Shown here: piece after piece, positions 19,415 through 32,920 of the stretch
Position numbering within the stretch: the stretch's first letter is position 1
How the letters are laid out: each line of letters begins with the position of its first letter
Source: Chrysomallon squamiferum
Taxonomy: Eukaryota; Mollusca; Gastropoda; Neomphalida; Peltospiridae
Direction: 5' to 3'
DNA length: 64,000 nt
Assembly: GCA_012295275.1 (NCBI GenBank)
Contig: CM022675.1
Span: 12,329,753 to 12,393,752, forward strand
Notes under the pieces: model-generated
Told to the model about the DNA's origin: nothing
Databases searched by the model: none
Seen by the model: only the letters and a program-made list of their open reading frames with translations
Position numbers and translations under genes: made by a program

Positions 19415-20139
19415 TTCGATGTCGCTGTCACTCGACAAGAGCCTTGAGCAGTTGATGTGTTAAAGCACCATCTTATTCCGGTGGTGAATATATTGATCAA
19501 CAAACACAGTAGCAGCTTTTCACAGTTTTTTTAGTGTCAGTATTCTGACATTTTGCTAATGTGTTGTTGTTTTTTGTTTGTTTTTAAAAGATTATTATTA
19601 TTATTATTGTTATCATCATCTTCATCGTTGTCATCATCATCGTCGTCATTATTTTACTAAACAAATTTCTACTGGTGTACAGATAACTGCTCACCGGACA
19701 GTTGCTCACCGATAAGTGAAAATAGGACAATTGCTCACCAATAAGTGAAAACAGGACAATTGCTCACCAATAAGTGAAAACAGGACAATTGCTCACGAAA
19801 CCTGCTGATTTTTTATTTTATTTTATGGTATATGAGTACAAATGGTTAGGTGCGAGTGTGAATCTCTGATTAATAAATAAATAAATAAGATGAATTCTAA
19901 ATCAGCTATATTTCCAAATCTTTCTTAAAGTTTTGATGTTCAGTGTGTTAAGTCTTGCAGAGTAATGACAAAAATTAACTAATTACTAAAACCAATGCGT
20001 AATTTTAAAAGTTGATCTATCTAAACCAACAATAATGTCTGAGTAGTTTCCTAAAATTATATTGTAATTAGTATTTAACACCTGTACCTGAATCACATTA
20101 CATGCCTTTAATGTTCATAATCATAGTCAGAAGTCTCCT

Positions 20140-20455
20140 TAAACAAGTATTGGAGGTACTGTCCAGTGAGGTACTGACTAACTGAGATACTGAGGTTTGT
20201 GTAGTGAGGTACTGTCCAGAGAGGAACTTTCCAGTGAGGTACTCTCCAATGAGATACTGACTAACTGAGATACTGAGGTATTGTGTAGCGAGGTACTGTC
20301 CAGAGAGGAACTTTCCAGTGAGATACTGACTAACTGAGATATTGAGGTATTGTGTAGTGAGGTACTGTCCAGAGAGGAACTTTCCAGTGAGATACTGACT
20401 AACTGAGATACTGAGGTGTTGTTTAGTGAGGTACTGTCCAGTGAGGTATTGTCCT
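20140..20455. repeat. Higher-order minisatellite
   Basis: Short units gtgaggtactgtccagag, aggaactttccagtgag and tactgactaactgagata alternate in a nested pattern. The minus-strand open frame (GQYLTGKFLS-like repeats) follows from the repeat period and has no start or splice support as a gene. Confidence 0.85.
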
Positions 20456-21600
20456 ACATTCATTTCTACTGTGAATGTTTATGGTTTAAATCGGATATAT
20501 TTGTCTTTCCAGATTTCCCCGATTATTGTTTTTATTTACATCTATTTTAATTACATACTGGGACGAAAATAAGATAGATGGTTTCTCCACTCTTTAGAGT
20601 GTGTGTGTGTGTGTGTGTTTTGTGTGTTTTTTTTTTTTTTTTTTTTTTTAATGTTTTTTCTCCCCTTGTTTGTGCGAATCATCTGTTTCCGATGGACATG
20701 ATGTGTTCTAAATGTTCTTATTTCCTGTAGTTATTATTATAGAATCTTTGATTATTTTATTACCACCCACCCCAGTGTATGTGCGATGTATCGTTACTAT
20801 TCGAAAAACAATATAATTGTTTTTTAAAAAAAGCAATGCAAATAAATACACGAAGAAACCGCATTTCAGGCGGAACCTAACTGAACTAGTTACTGATAAA
20901 CAATCAACAGGTAAGGATTGCGACACCTGCTATTTAAGGAACGTATATCTTTACTTTTTGTAAGACGACATAGTTACCATCTTATACAGAACCTGAGAAT
21001 GAAAAATATAGAGAAAGAATTTGTTATCTAAAAATATTGTTTACTGACAGTCCATTAAGTTAATTATTGATCGGAGATTTATTGTCTGATATGTTTCCGT
21101 GAATGTCAGTTGTCGTTAGCATCTCGTATGACTTAAAAAAAATGTATCTTATATTTTATAGAATTCTCATAGAATTAGAAATATTTTTCGTGTTTTTGTT
21201 GTTCGGTTTTTGTCGTTCTTTTTATATATATATATTTTAATGCATTTTGTTTAATGTTCATCTGCAATGTATGTAAATACATTTTATTATTAATCTTGTT
21301 AAAACGAAATTACTAGACATGCGATTATTAAATATTATAACGTTTGCGTGATATTCTGCATTATTATAGCTTCAATTATTTCATTTTATTCTTAAGCGAG
21401 TCTTATGACTGTTTTTTTTTTTTTTCTTTTGCATTTCACATAACTGCATACACATACACACACGAACACAAATATAAACATGCACACTGAGACACACATT
21501 CACACAAATGCACTAAGGTTGTTTTGAGAAATATTTTATAAATATTATCAATTTTAAATCAGATCAAATATCTATGAAATTTTCAGATTAGTAGTGAGTT

Positions 21601-23805
21601 ATGTCTGATATTGTGGGCATTTGGCAAATCCCAGCTAGTGATGGGGTGCACACAGTTGAGTTTGAACATGGAACCACAACTGGGAAACGTGTCATTCGTG
21701 TTGATGGAAAGGTGGGTGTGATCTCTCTTCTGAGATGCTATACTTCGTAGGGACTTAGATTTGTAAACAAGTTTATTTATGCTGAATTCCCTCTAAAATA
21801 GTGTATTGCTATTTTAAGAACAGTTTTTGAAAAACAAGTTTAGATTTATTCCCTAAATAAATGTAATTTGAATGGCTGTTTCTGATCAAAGTGAATTTAT
21901 TAACTGACATGTTATTAGTGAATAATAAAAGACCAGTCAGTGAAACAGAAGTATTATTAACAGTGTAATGTATAGTGAAGTATTATTAACAGTGTACTGT
22001 ATAGTGAAGTATTATTAACAGTGTAATGTATAGTGAAGTATTATTAACAGTGTACTATATAGTGAAGTATTATTAACAGTAATGTATAGTGAAGTGTTAT
22101 TAATAGTGTACTGTATAGTTAAGTATTATTAACAGTGTACTGTATAGTTAAGTATTATTAACAGTGTACTGTATAGTGAAGTATTACTTGATAAAAACAT
22201 GATAAATATAAGTTTTTGTGATTTCTAAAACAGTAGTTAAAACAGCTCACAAAACTCATTAATATTAAAATTAAAAACAACAATAACAAGCAAATCAAAA
22301 CAAAAAAGCAACATGTGATACTATAATTGTAATGCTTCTTCAATAAATTACAACAAATTCAGCTGAAAAAAGATTGTAGTTGAGTTAGCTGTGAATCTTT
22401 AAGTTATAGTACCTGATTTTTTTCAATTGTTTTTCAGGAAATATTCAGAGAGGACTGGATGTTTAAGCTAGTAGGTAAAGAATACTTCACTGTTGGCAAA
22501 GCAAAATGTTGTATTACTATTGATGCTGTAAGTGGGTTTGCCTATGAGTATGAACTGCAAGTTAATGGAAAAAGTTTGCAGAAATTTCGAGAAAACCAGA
22601 GCAAGATCATGAAGTCATGGACTCATAATTTAAATGGGACTGACATAAGAATTGTTTTAGGTGAGATGTATTTGCTTTTTTACTTTTGTGTTTACTTTTT
22701 TATTTATTTCTTCTTATAACAGTTTATGTATTTGTTTTAATAATGAGAAAGTAAATTTTCTCATCTGTCTTTATTTCTGTATACAAATTTAAGTAATAAA
22801 TGAACCAGTTATTTGATATACTTATGTATATATCTATCTACCCATCTATTTTATTTTTTTATATAATTTTATTTATAAAATATTTAATAATTTATTTATT
22901 GATATAAAACATGATCAAGAAGCTTGATTTTATTGTAACTGTTTTTACATGACTGTAGATATCATATTTAATATTACAATACTTCATAAGGTGGCTGCAT
23001 AATTACAACTATTAATGGCACCACTTAAATAAAAAAAAAAAATTATCACAGGATAGCATTTTGACTTTTTTTTATATCAGCACATTTTGTTGTTTCAGAA
23101 AAAGACACACTAGATGTTTGGGTAAATGGAGACAAAGTAGAAACTGCAGTAAGTACTGAAATAAAAAAAAAGTAAGACAAGATATGCTGAAATAAGATGA
23201 ACTGTCAAAAACTGAATATGTAATTAATTGACAAATTATGTTAACAGCTGTTAAAAAATAATAATAATAAATCAAAATACATAAAATACACAACTATTTT
23301 TGTTTATTATACTATTGCCTTTTTGTATAATTCCAAAATACACATTAAAATGTTATTAAACAAAACATATTTTCCACATTTTTATGTAACAGTAAATATA
23401 AAGGTAAATGTAAAAATGATTTTAAATGAAAAGTTAATATTCCAAACATACTTTACCATTTTATGTAACTCTAAGACTTACACTGAAATAGTTTTTAAAT
23501 GAAAACGTTATTATAAAAATATACTTTTGCCTTTATATATAACTCTAGGAGCTCAATGAAATTGTTTTTACTTTGTATGTAATTTTAGAGGTAAATGTTA
23601 AAATCGTTTCCATGACAAGTTTATATTTATTAGTACTTAATGTTCAAAATTTCAGGGAGCATTCGTGGATGATGGAACAGAGACCCACTTTCAGGTTTTG
23701 TCACATGATGCGTACATCAAAGCAACTAGCAGTGGGAAAAGAAAAGTTGGAATTATTCACAAGCTGTATATTGAGGATGTTGAGATTCCAGAAGCTACAG
23801 AATGA
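21601..23805 (+). CDS. FAIM: Fas apoptotic inhibitory molecule (FAIM), copy 1
   Basis: Four exons: 21601-21711, 22438-22660, 23099-23148, 23656-23805. The total is 534 nt, 177 aa, close to the 179-aa short human form. Recognisable blocks are DGVHTVEFEHGTTTGKR (exon 1), DWMFKLVGKEYF and SGFAYEYELQVNGKSL (exon 2), DVWVNGDKVET (exon 3), and DDGTETHF, DAYIKATSSGKRK and IPEA near the end (exon 4). FAIM is a cytosolic, mostly beta-strand protein that antagonises Fas-induced death and counters protein aggregation in vertebrates. The start is the ATG at the natural N-terminus (MSDIVGIW). All splice sites are canonical and in phase. Intron 1 holds a minisatellite. A second copy lies about 8 kb downstream on the same strand. 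Confidence 0.95.
21935..22183. repeat. Minisatellite, about 29-bp unit, in FAIM copy 1 intron 1
   Basis: About eight units of gtattattaacagtgtactg plus tatagtgaa, with small variants. It is not shared with intron 1 of FAIM copy 2. Confidence 0.88.
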
Positions 23806-24263
23806 TGGAGTTAATTAATTGAAGACAACTAACATTTCAGGGATTTTTCTAAATTGCTGTGCTTATTAGTGTTTGACAAATGTGAATGGGTGATTTATAT
23901 AAACGAAAAGTAAATTATATATCATATATGACAAACATAAGAAAGTTATTTATTATGTCTGATAACAATGAAAGCATGAATTATTTATCAATATATGATG
24001 AACATAAGTAAATTATTTATCATATCTGACAAATACATATTAATTATGTTTTATATATGACAAACATAATAAGTAAATTAGTATAATATCTGACTACATG
24101 AATTATTTATCAATATATGACAGACATAAGTAAAATATTTATAAGTATATTATATATAAGTATATAAAAAACAAGTAAATTATTTATCACTATATGAAAA
24201 ACATACCCCTATTTACCTTTGTTTAAACTATATTTTTATTTTTTACAATTATTATCATCATCA

Positions 24264-24343
<80 letters not shown>

Positions 24344-24788
24344 TTAAATATACTTAATTTTTAAAATATAGTTTATCAGTGTGTTAATGATCTTGTTGGT
24401 AGGGAAGGAAATATTAACCCTTTCAGCTCTGAGTTTATGATTCTGTCCATGAACTCTTGAGTAGACATCTTGTATACCATATTAGGAAGCTGAATTGAAG
24501 CAGACATGAAGACTGGTGTAAGATTATAGCTTTATACATCCAGAATTTATCTTGAGCTCAGTTCCTGGTTTCCCAGTGCTACAGGCTCAGATGGTCAAAA
24601 TATTTCCCAGATAAAGTATTATATTTGTTAAAATAATATCTGATTAATGTAATTTCTGTTAACTGAACATGTTTTCAAAGATTCAGTCCAAAAAATGTGT
24701 GATAGTTGTACATTCCAAGTATTTCAGTCAGTTTTGGTTTTTGTAATTTTTGACATCTGAAATACTTATTATTTATCTCTATACTTAT

Positions 24789-24881
<93 letters not shown>

Positions 24882-25564
24882 ATATATATATAGATAGATA
24901 GATAGATAGAATGTATGTGTATGTGTACATGCACAAGAACATATACATATTTTAATAAATACATTTATATAATTATATGCAATGATTGTGACTGGTAACT
25001 ACTATTTTGAAAGAAATTACTATTTACATAGTAATGATATCAGTTAAAAAAAATTATTTTCTTTAAGTTTGAGAAATTTGATTTAAAATGTTTAGCTTTT
25101 TGCTGAGGGATGGAAACATAAAATAAATGTTATCTATCAAATTAGTAAATAGAGTTGTTTTAGCTAAGACTCTGACAAAGACTGGTCAGTAAGTGTAATA
25201 TAAGTTATCTTGTTACTACTTCTACCTACCAAAATAAGTCATTTAACCATTCCTTTATCTGTTATGTAGTATTGTTTTGAAATCTTCAACCATCTTTGAC
25301 ATGGATTTTTGGTTCTCAGATATTAGTTTCGTGAGATAGAGTTTGAGTTAACAAGTTTCCAGAGCAACAGGTAAGCAAAACGTGCAGTCTAAAACGTATT
25401 TTCTGGTGTTGATTTAAACAAACACTAGGAGATTATCTTAGATCACTTTTTCTTGTCACAACTGGTGACATAAGATGCAACAAATGTTTGTATTGTTGTC
25501 CTTACCTTACCTTCTTTAGTTAATTGTCCTTCTTTATAACTGTGAATACCGTTATTGTTATTTC

Positions 25565-26230
25565 AGTGTGAATACCACCATTGTTATAACAGTATGAATA
25601 TCATTGTTATATCAGTATGAGTATTGCTATTGTAATAACTATGAGTATCACTATTTTTATAATAGTATGACTATCATTATGTCAGTATGAATATCACCAT
25701 TGTTGTAACAGTTTGAGTACCACCATTTTAATAACAGTATGAACATCATTATTGTTATAACAATATGAATATCACCGCTTTTATAACAGTATGAATATCA
25801 CTTTTGTAATAAGAGTATGACTATCACCATTATTATTACAGTATGACTGTCACTATTGTTACTTAGTATGAATATCACTTTTGTTACAGCGGTATGAATA
25901 TCACCACATTATAACAGTATGACTATCACTATTGTTACTTAGTATGAATATCACCACATTATAACAGTATGACTATCACTATTGTTACTTAGTATGAATA
26001 TCACCACATTATAACAGTATGACTATCACTGTTGTTACTTAATATGAATATCACCACATTATAACAGTATGACTATCACTGTTGTTACTTAATATGAATA
26101 TCACCACATTATAACAGTATGACTATCACTATTGTTACTTAGTATGAATATCACCACATTATAACAGTATGACTATCACTATTGTTACTTAATATGAATA
26201 TCACCATATTATAACAGTATGACTCACTAT
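25565..26230. repeat. Minisatellite, about 25-55 bp higher-order unit
   Basis: The phrase agtatgaatatcaccac, attataacagtatgactatc and actattgttactt repeats across about 650 bp. It is regular on the right and degenerate on the left. Confidence 0.85.
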
Positions 26231-26582
26231 TGTGATAATAGCAGGAATATAACAATTTTAATAACTGGGAATCACAATTATAATAAGATTTTGTGTGTCA
26301 CTTATTATCATCTTGATAATGTATATTTTCTGTGTGTTAATTAGAGTGAGTTAGAAAATATAGTGTATATGTATATAATGAATAACTGGTTACTGTTTTA
26401 AGATATCAGCTCACTGCAATTCTAACTTTTGTAGAATAAAGTAGGTATATCACTGATACTGCTCAATATATTAATCAAAATCAAATATTTATTTTATATG
26501 CTAAATGTGTGGACTTTGTAAACAATTTAAATCTGCATTCAGTATTCTTATAATTACTACCTGTCAAAACTGAATAATGAAT

Positions 26583-26625
<43 letters not shown>

Positions 26626-28544
26626 TTCTTTTATATAAATATCCTGTTTAAATAAATAAGCCTTATTATTTTCTATCAAGCCTGTTGTCAAAATTATTTG
26701 GATATTTAAGATATTTTGAAAATGCTATCTTTTCACAGTAGAGAAATATTAATTTTAGATACATTTTCATGTTATGTGTATAACAATATCATGTCTTGGA
26801 ATCTGGTTTATCATTTAAATAAAATATATATATATGCCAGTGTTCATTGATTCTCATCTGTGATAATAAATGTATTAACCGTCCATAAATCAGTGTTATT
26901 TTCATAATAAGTACAGACTGATTTGTAATGTCATTTGTTACATTCTCAAACATGTTAGATAGGATATATTCTTATACAGATTACACAGAATATGTATATA
27001 TATACTATTTCCATGCATCATATACAGAATATGTTCATGTGTTATATAGACGTTTCCCCTGCATGCTATATAGATTTTTCCATGCCTGTTATAAAGACAA
27101 TCTCCATGCATGTTACAAAGATAAGTTCCATGGACTATTCCCAAGCCTGTCAATTAGAATATATCCTTGCATGTTATATAGACACTTTCCATATGTGTTA
27201 CAGTATTTTCTTATCTGTTATAAAGACAATATCACATGTGTTTTACAGAAACTGCATATACACGTATTATTACATATATGTCTCTACATATACTCTTATA
27301 CACACTTTGTACATTATTACACAGGTTTCTGTACAGTCTTATGCACAGTATAATATTCTACGTTTATTATTATACATAATACTTATGCACATTATACAAT
27401 ATTAGATGTATATTCTTTCACATATTGCAGTATATTCTTATGCACATTATACTATACTGCATATATTATTACACATTTCAGGACATTTTTATGCACATCA
27501 TACAACACTCCATGTGGGATAAATATATTTCTGTATAGTCTTAAGCATATATATTATTTCACACAATTATTTTAGTATATTCTTATGCAGGTTATACAAT
27601 ACTAAATGTATATTATTTCACATATTTCAGTACATGTTTATGCACATTAGACAATACCTCTTCTAGGCTACATTATTAAACATGTTGATTCTTAGGTGTT
27701 ATGCACTCAATCCTTAGCTAAACAAACATATTATGTTAATGCAGACAAACAGTATTTTCACACATGCTTTTTTCATGCATGTTATACAGTCATATATATA
27801 TATATCTATATATATATATATATATATGTTATAAATTATATTTTGGCATCTAAAGACTGTATTTTTTTATATTTTACATATTATATGATACTATTATTTA
27901 TCCTCTGTTTTCAAGCATGTAATACAAGTTATATTTTCATATACACATAATATGCGACTAAATATATTCCTGAAATTGTTTTTTTTTCCCTGTTATATAA
28001 TGAAATAAAATATAATATTTTATTTAATTATTTACATTTATTATTTTTAATACACATTATGAACTACTTTATTATTAATAATATTGTAATTATTATAATT
28101 ATTAGTTTTATTATTACTACTATTACTATTGCTATTGCTACTACTATTATTATTGTTTATCACTACAACTACCACTACCACTACTACAACCACTACTACT
28201 ACTACTACTCATACCATAACAACTATTACTACTACCACTATATTATAGACTGAAGATCTCTTATCCAAAAAGTACCAAAAACCTAAACTTTTTCCAAAAT
28301 GGTGATATTTTACAGTTTGTGGATCATTTTACACACAAAATCTTTTAACTCAGGAATTAAATAAATAATATATAAACATCTTGCACACTGTCCATATATG
28401 GTATATATGAAATATAAATTGAATTTGTGTTTAAACTTAGATCTTTTCTCATGATATGTCCTTGTATTCCAAAACAGAAAAAATTGTGAAATCCAAAACA
28501 TTTCCAATCTCAAACAGTTTGGTTAAAGATCATCAACCTGTACT

Positions 28545-28621
28545 ACTGCTTTTATTGTAATTCTTATTACTACTACTAATACAACCTGTACTACTGCTTT
28601 TATTGTAATTCTTATTATTAT

Positions 28622-28671
<50 letters not shown>

Positions 28672-28915
28672 ATACTAATACTAATACTAATACTACTAAT
28701 ACTATTACTACTGCTACTACTACTACTACTAATACTAATATTACTAATACTAATACTACTAATACTACTACTACATCTACTACTGCTAATACTAATACTA
28801 ATACTACTAATACTAATACTACTAATACTACTACTGCTACTACTAATACTAATACTAATACTAATACTACTAATACTATTACTACATCTACTACTGCTAC
28901 TACACTACTGTTAGT
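28545..28915. repeat. (ACT)n/(AATACT)n array
   Basis: About 370 bp of ctactactaatact-type repeat. The minus-strand poly-Val/Leu open frame across it is an artefact. Confidence 0.92.
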
Positions 28916-30533
28916 ACTATTGTTGTTACTGACAGCAATGTATTTATTTAGCTTTTTCACTGTTGTTATTTTATCACCATCATCATCATCATCTGTTTAT
29001 GTATCTATCTATAAATATATAGTTGAAAGTTTCTACTGAGTTTTAATTCATTTATATTTTGTAAAAATTACGTGGTTTTGTGGGATATAGCTTTTTGATA
29101 TTGTCTAGAAATACCTATCAAAATAATGTAATTAAAACCATGTAAATTTTTACATTTGTATTTTGTTCTTTCTGTATTAGTATATAAAAATGTTGTTTTT
29201 ACTTATTTATAGACTTTATTTTATTTTATTTTATTGTATTTTATTTATTTATTTTATTGGTGATGGAGATGAAAGGATAGGGCAGAGAAGCATATATCCT
29301 TCAAATGTTTTAATGTAGATCTTTGTTTTCATATATATTTTATATGGAAAAAGTATTTAATGGAAAAGTGAAAACTTATTATGAAAAAATAGTATAATGC
29401 ATTTGTGAGTATATTTTATGCATTGTAGTAAAATAATTAACATAATACTATAGCAGTTAATACATCTGAATAAAATTTTAAATATATATTTACATTGTGT
29501 TTTTCTTATTACAAACACCTATATGCACACATACACACCTCCCCCTCCTCTCTCTCTTTCTCTTTCTCTCTCTCTGTCTCATTCTGTCTCTCCAAAATAT
29601 TAATGTTTAATATAATAATATAACGTTCATATCGGCAGAAAGTTTTCAATATTTCTACGTGATGGAAAAACAATTGCTTATAAATGATTTATTTTAAAGC
29701 TATCTGATGAAAACGTGTTTATTTTAACATTAAACACATGTAATAATGTAAAGAATTTGTTTTTTTTTAAATGATCATTATTAACTGATTAAGATCAAAA
29801 GTTTAATTATAACTGACATAATTGTAAAACATAAAACGAAATCTGTATTTTCAAATCAGCTGAATGTGCTTTCTATTTCTGGGAGGAAAATAAAAATAAC
29901 AGCAACCAGCAGACGACGTTTTCAGTTGGGTGTTTACGAAAGTCTTGTTTTTGTTTCTTTGATTTGATTTGATTTATTTTATTATTACTTTTTATTAATT
30001 TATTTATTTATTTAATTTTTTATTTAATTTTTTTTAATACGACTGAAAGTGAAAAGAAATTTTACTTTATACCAGTGATTTTAACTTACTACGTACGTTG
30101 TGTTAAACGAAAATTCACGAATCATGGAATTTCATCCACACATATTTTTGTTGTTCTTGTTTCGTGGTGTAGTGTTTTTATTTTAATTGTCATTATTAAT
30201 TAATTAGTTATAGTTTTTGTGTTTTGGTGGGTAGTGTTGTTATTTTAATTTTTAAACTAATTTATTAGTGTTATTGTTAGGATAAAGACTATACTATTAG
30301 TATTATCAGAAAACTACCAAAAATGTCATATGATCATGATACTCAGTGGATGTATTTATTTCTTTATCCTTTCATCAAACAGTATTTGGCTGAAAATTAT
30401 CAAACGATATAAAATTTTGAATATTTATGAAATCATATGGCTACGTCCCTGTTGTAAACAATGCTATGGCAGTTTTTTTAAAAGCGCTGAGACAACTATA
30501 TCCGTCTTTTATTTTCTAAACGCTTACTGTGGG

Positions 30534-30593
<60 letters not shown>

Positions 30594-31508
30594 TGATTTA
30601 TTAATTTATTTATTTATTTGTTAATTCTATTAACAAAAGTGTCAAAACTATAATCAAAATTAACCTGCAGTCTCAGGCTTTAAACTATAATTTTAGAATT
30701 AACAAACTGAATTTAATTGATATATATTAATATTTAAATTAAAAACTAAATTAATTATTAATTAAAGTTTAATTATTACAATTTCAACAGTTTATCGCAG
30801 AACTTAGAACTATATTCCTTAATGTTGAACTCGCATCTTAAGTAGCGCGCACCTGGAAATAGAAATTTCTTCCGTTCGCTATCTTGATCTTTGGTTTTCT
30901 TGCTGATCTCTTCTCTGATCAAACACAGCTGTTAATTCGAATGAAATAGCCAACGGATCCTGATAGTTCTACAATTATTTAAAAAGTTAGGATGACAAGC
31001 CAAATGCCTGTCGACTAAAAAAAAGACCAAGAGCCCATTGGTACTGGTCAAAATGTATTCAGCATTCTTCTAAGAGATATTTTATTTCGATTTTGCTGTG
31101 AAATTTATTTAATAACGAAGTATAACAACAAAAAGTATAGTTTAAAAATATCAAGAGCAACCATTTTTCTGTAGTCGTGAGATCATCGTGTACAAGTTCC
31201 TCTCGTTTCTGCTACCTGTCCGACTTAAATCCGATGATGTCACAACTACAGCTGTAAAGGGATAAAACGGCCACATTGAAATGTTTTGTAACAGTGTTAT
31301 TCTTGTGACATAATTTGTTATTAATGATTATGAATTACTTGAACCAAATAAAATGATGACATATATATTTATAATTAAATTTGTTTAGATAATTAACTCG
31401 TTTCGCCAAGGTAGTTTAACAATATTATCGAGTTACTATTACTTTAATTTTAATATTTTGTTTGCATTTGGTGTCAAATGACTAATCTTTACAGATCACT
31501 GTTAAAAT

Positions 31509-32920
31509 ATGTCTGACTTGGTAGCTATCTGGCAAATTACAACTAACGATGGAATACATATTGTTGAGTTTGAACATGGAACAACCTCAGGAAAACGTAT
31601 CATTCGCGTGGATGGAGAGGTCATTATCTACTGCTTATACTCATAATTATTAATCATTTAAAGCAAATCATTCTTGAAAGTAGTATGTATAAGTTATAAT
31701 GTAATTAATGCCAAAATATTATTTTGTCAGTCACATACTGACCCACATATGCAAAAATCTATTTATTTGTTTATAGTATTTTAACTTGTAGATAAATTTA
31801 ATATGTAATTTAAAAACAAAATTATATTTATTTATTATTTATTTATTTTTAATATACAAGTATTTATTCACTAGGAAATCTACAGAGTTGACTGGATGTT
31901 CAAACTTGTGGGTGAAGAGTATTTTCTTGTTGGGAATGCACACTGCTGTCTAACAATCAATGCTTCTAGTCCTTTTACATATGAATATATTCTTGAAGTG
32001 AATGGAAAAAGTTTAGAGAAATTTGAAGAACAGCAAAGCAAAATACTGAAATCATGGATACCCAAAATAGATGGAGTAAATTTGCGAATAGTTTTAGGTA
32101 TGGTTCATAAATAAGTAAATAATCAAATCAAACAATGATTTTGAAATTCAAGAAATAAACTTGAAAATTATGAGAATTACTTTTAGTTCCAAGCGAATAG
32201 AAATATCTTAGAGACTTCTGGACAGATAAAATGACTTTTGTTTTTAAAACAAAAACAAAAAACTAAAATCTAAATTCTGATATTGTCTCATGAAGTAAAT
32301 TTTGTGTATTATTTTATTTTTTGTTTTATTTGCATATGATGACCATAAAATAATCATACATATGCATGCACATAGATTTCAAGCAAAAACGCAAATTAAT
32401 TGGTTGAATATTTAATGGAGTTTACCAATCTTATCTCTAACAGAAAAGAGTACACTGGATATCTGGGTCAATGGAGAGATTGTAGACACAAAGGTATAGT
32501 AATTATGTAGGAGTAACAGATAGGACAGAACATTTTACACACACACATCACACACACGTATGTAGCAATAACATGTACACATACAAGAAAAAAGGACTGT
32601 GTTAGAGAAAATCATCTATTAAGCCAAAATTATAGAAGTACTTACAAATAAACTGGTCAGAAAATACATTACTACAAATTTCCATGTTTCCTTAAAGACT
32701 TAGATGGAAAAATGTATTTATAAAAATTTTTGAAAAGTAGCAGCTACAACAGTAATTTTTCTAACTGCAGAATGAATTCATAGATGATGGGTCAGAGACC
32801 CACTTTCAAGTTTTGTCACATGATGCGTACATCAAAGCCACCAGCAGTGGGAACAGAAAAGTTGGAATCATCCACAAACTGTATATTGATAACATAGAAA
32901 TACCTGAAGCCACAGAATAA
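31509..32920 (+). CDS. FAIM: Fas apoptotic inhibitory molecule (FAIM), copy 2
   Basis: Four exons: 31509-31619, 31875-32097, 32444-32493, 32771-32920. Lengths and phases are identical to copy 1, giving 177 aa. Motifs: MSDLVAIW, DGIHIVEFEHGTTSGKR, DWMFKLVGEEYF, EYILEVNGKSL, LDIWVNGEIVDT, DDGSETHF, DAYIKATSSGNRK. Function should match FAIM (cytosolic anti-apoptotic and anti-aggregation factor). Introns are shorter than in copy 1. The exon 1 donor is weak (GAG then GTCATT). Exon 2 has diverged more than exon 4. Copy 2 has Asn where copy 1 and human FAIM have Lys (SSGNRK against SSGKRK). An AATAAA overlaps the TAA stop (32916-32921), though a later one near 33283 is also available. Confidence 0.95.

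Larger units (their letters stand above)
19180..21600. other. Spacer between ZP copy B and FAIM copy 1
   Basis: It contains three copies of an approximately 29-bp unit with gacaattgctcaccaataag (19685-19797), the 20.1 kb minisatellite, and a (GT)n/poly(T) tract at about 20599-20650. I saw no gene. The promoter and any 5' UTR exon of FAIM copy 1 should lie near its right end, but no motif is clear. Confidence 0.5.
23806..31508. other. Spacer between the two FAIM copies, repeat-rich
   Basis: No supportable gene in 7.7 kb apart from the 3' UTR of copy 1 at the left edge. It holds (ATT)n at 24245-24343, (TC)n at 24793-24878, the 25.5 kb minisatellite, (TA)n at 26588-26622, irregular catgcatgttatatagac-type repeats at 26.99-27.70 kb, ACT-rich arrays at 28.1-28.25 and 28.55-28.92 kb, and (ATT)n at 30537-30592. 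The last 600 bp before copy 2 are less repetitive and may contain its promoter. Confidence 0.6.

Noticed and set aside
20098-20463. 121-codon repetitive frame (GQYLTGKFLS units)
   Set aside because: A minisatellite by-product; no signal peptide, splice sites or relatives.
26928-27405. Plus-strand 140-codon frames rich in Tyr, His and Cys
   Set aside because: They follow irregular catgcatgttata repeats, are open in two frames, and lack conserved features.
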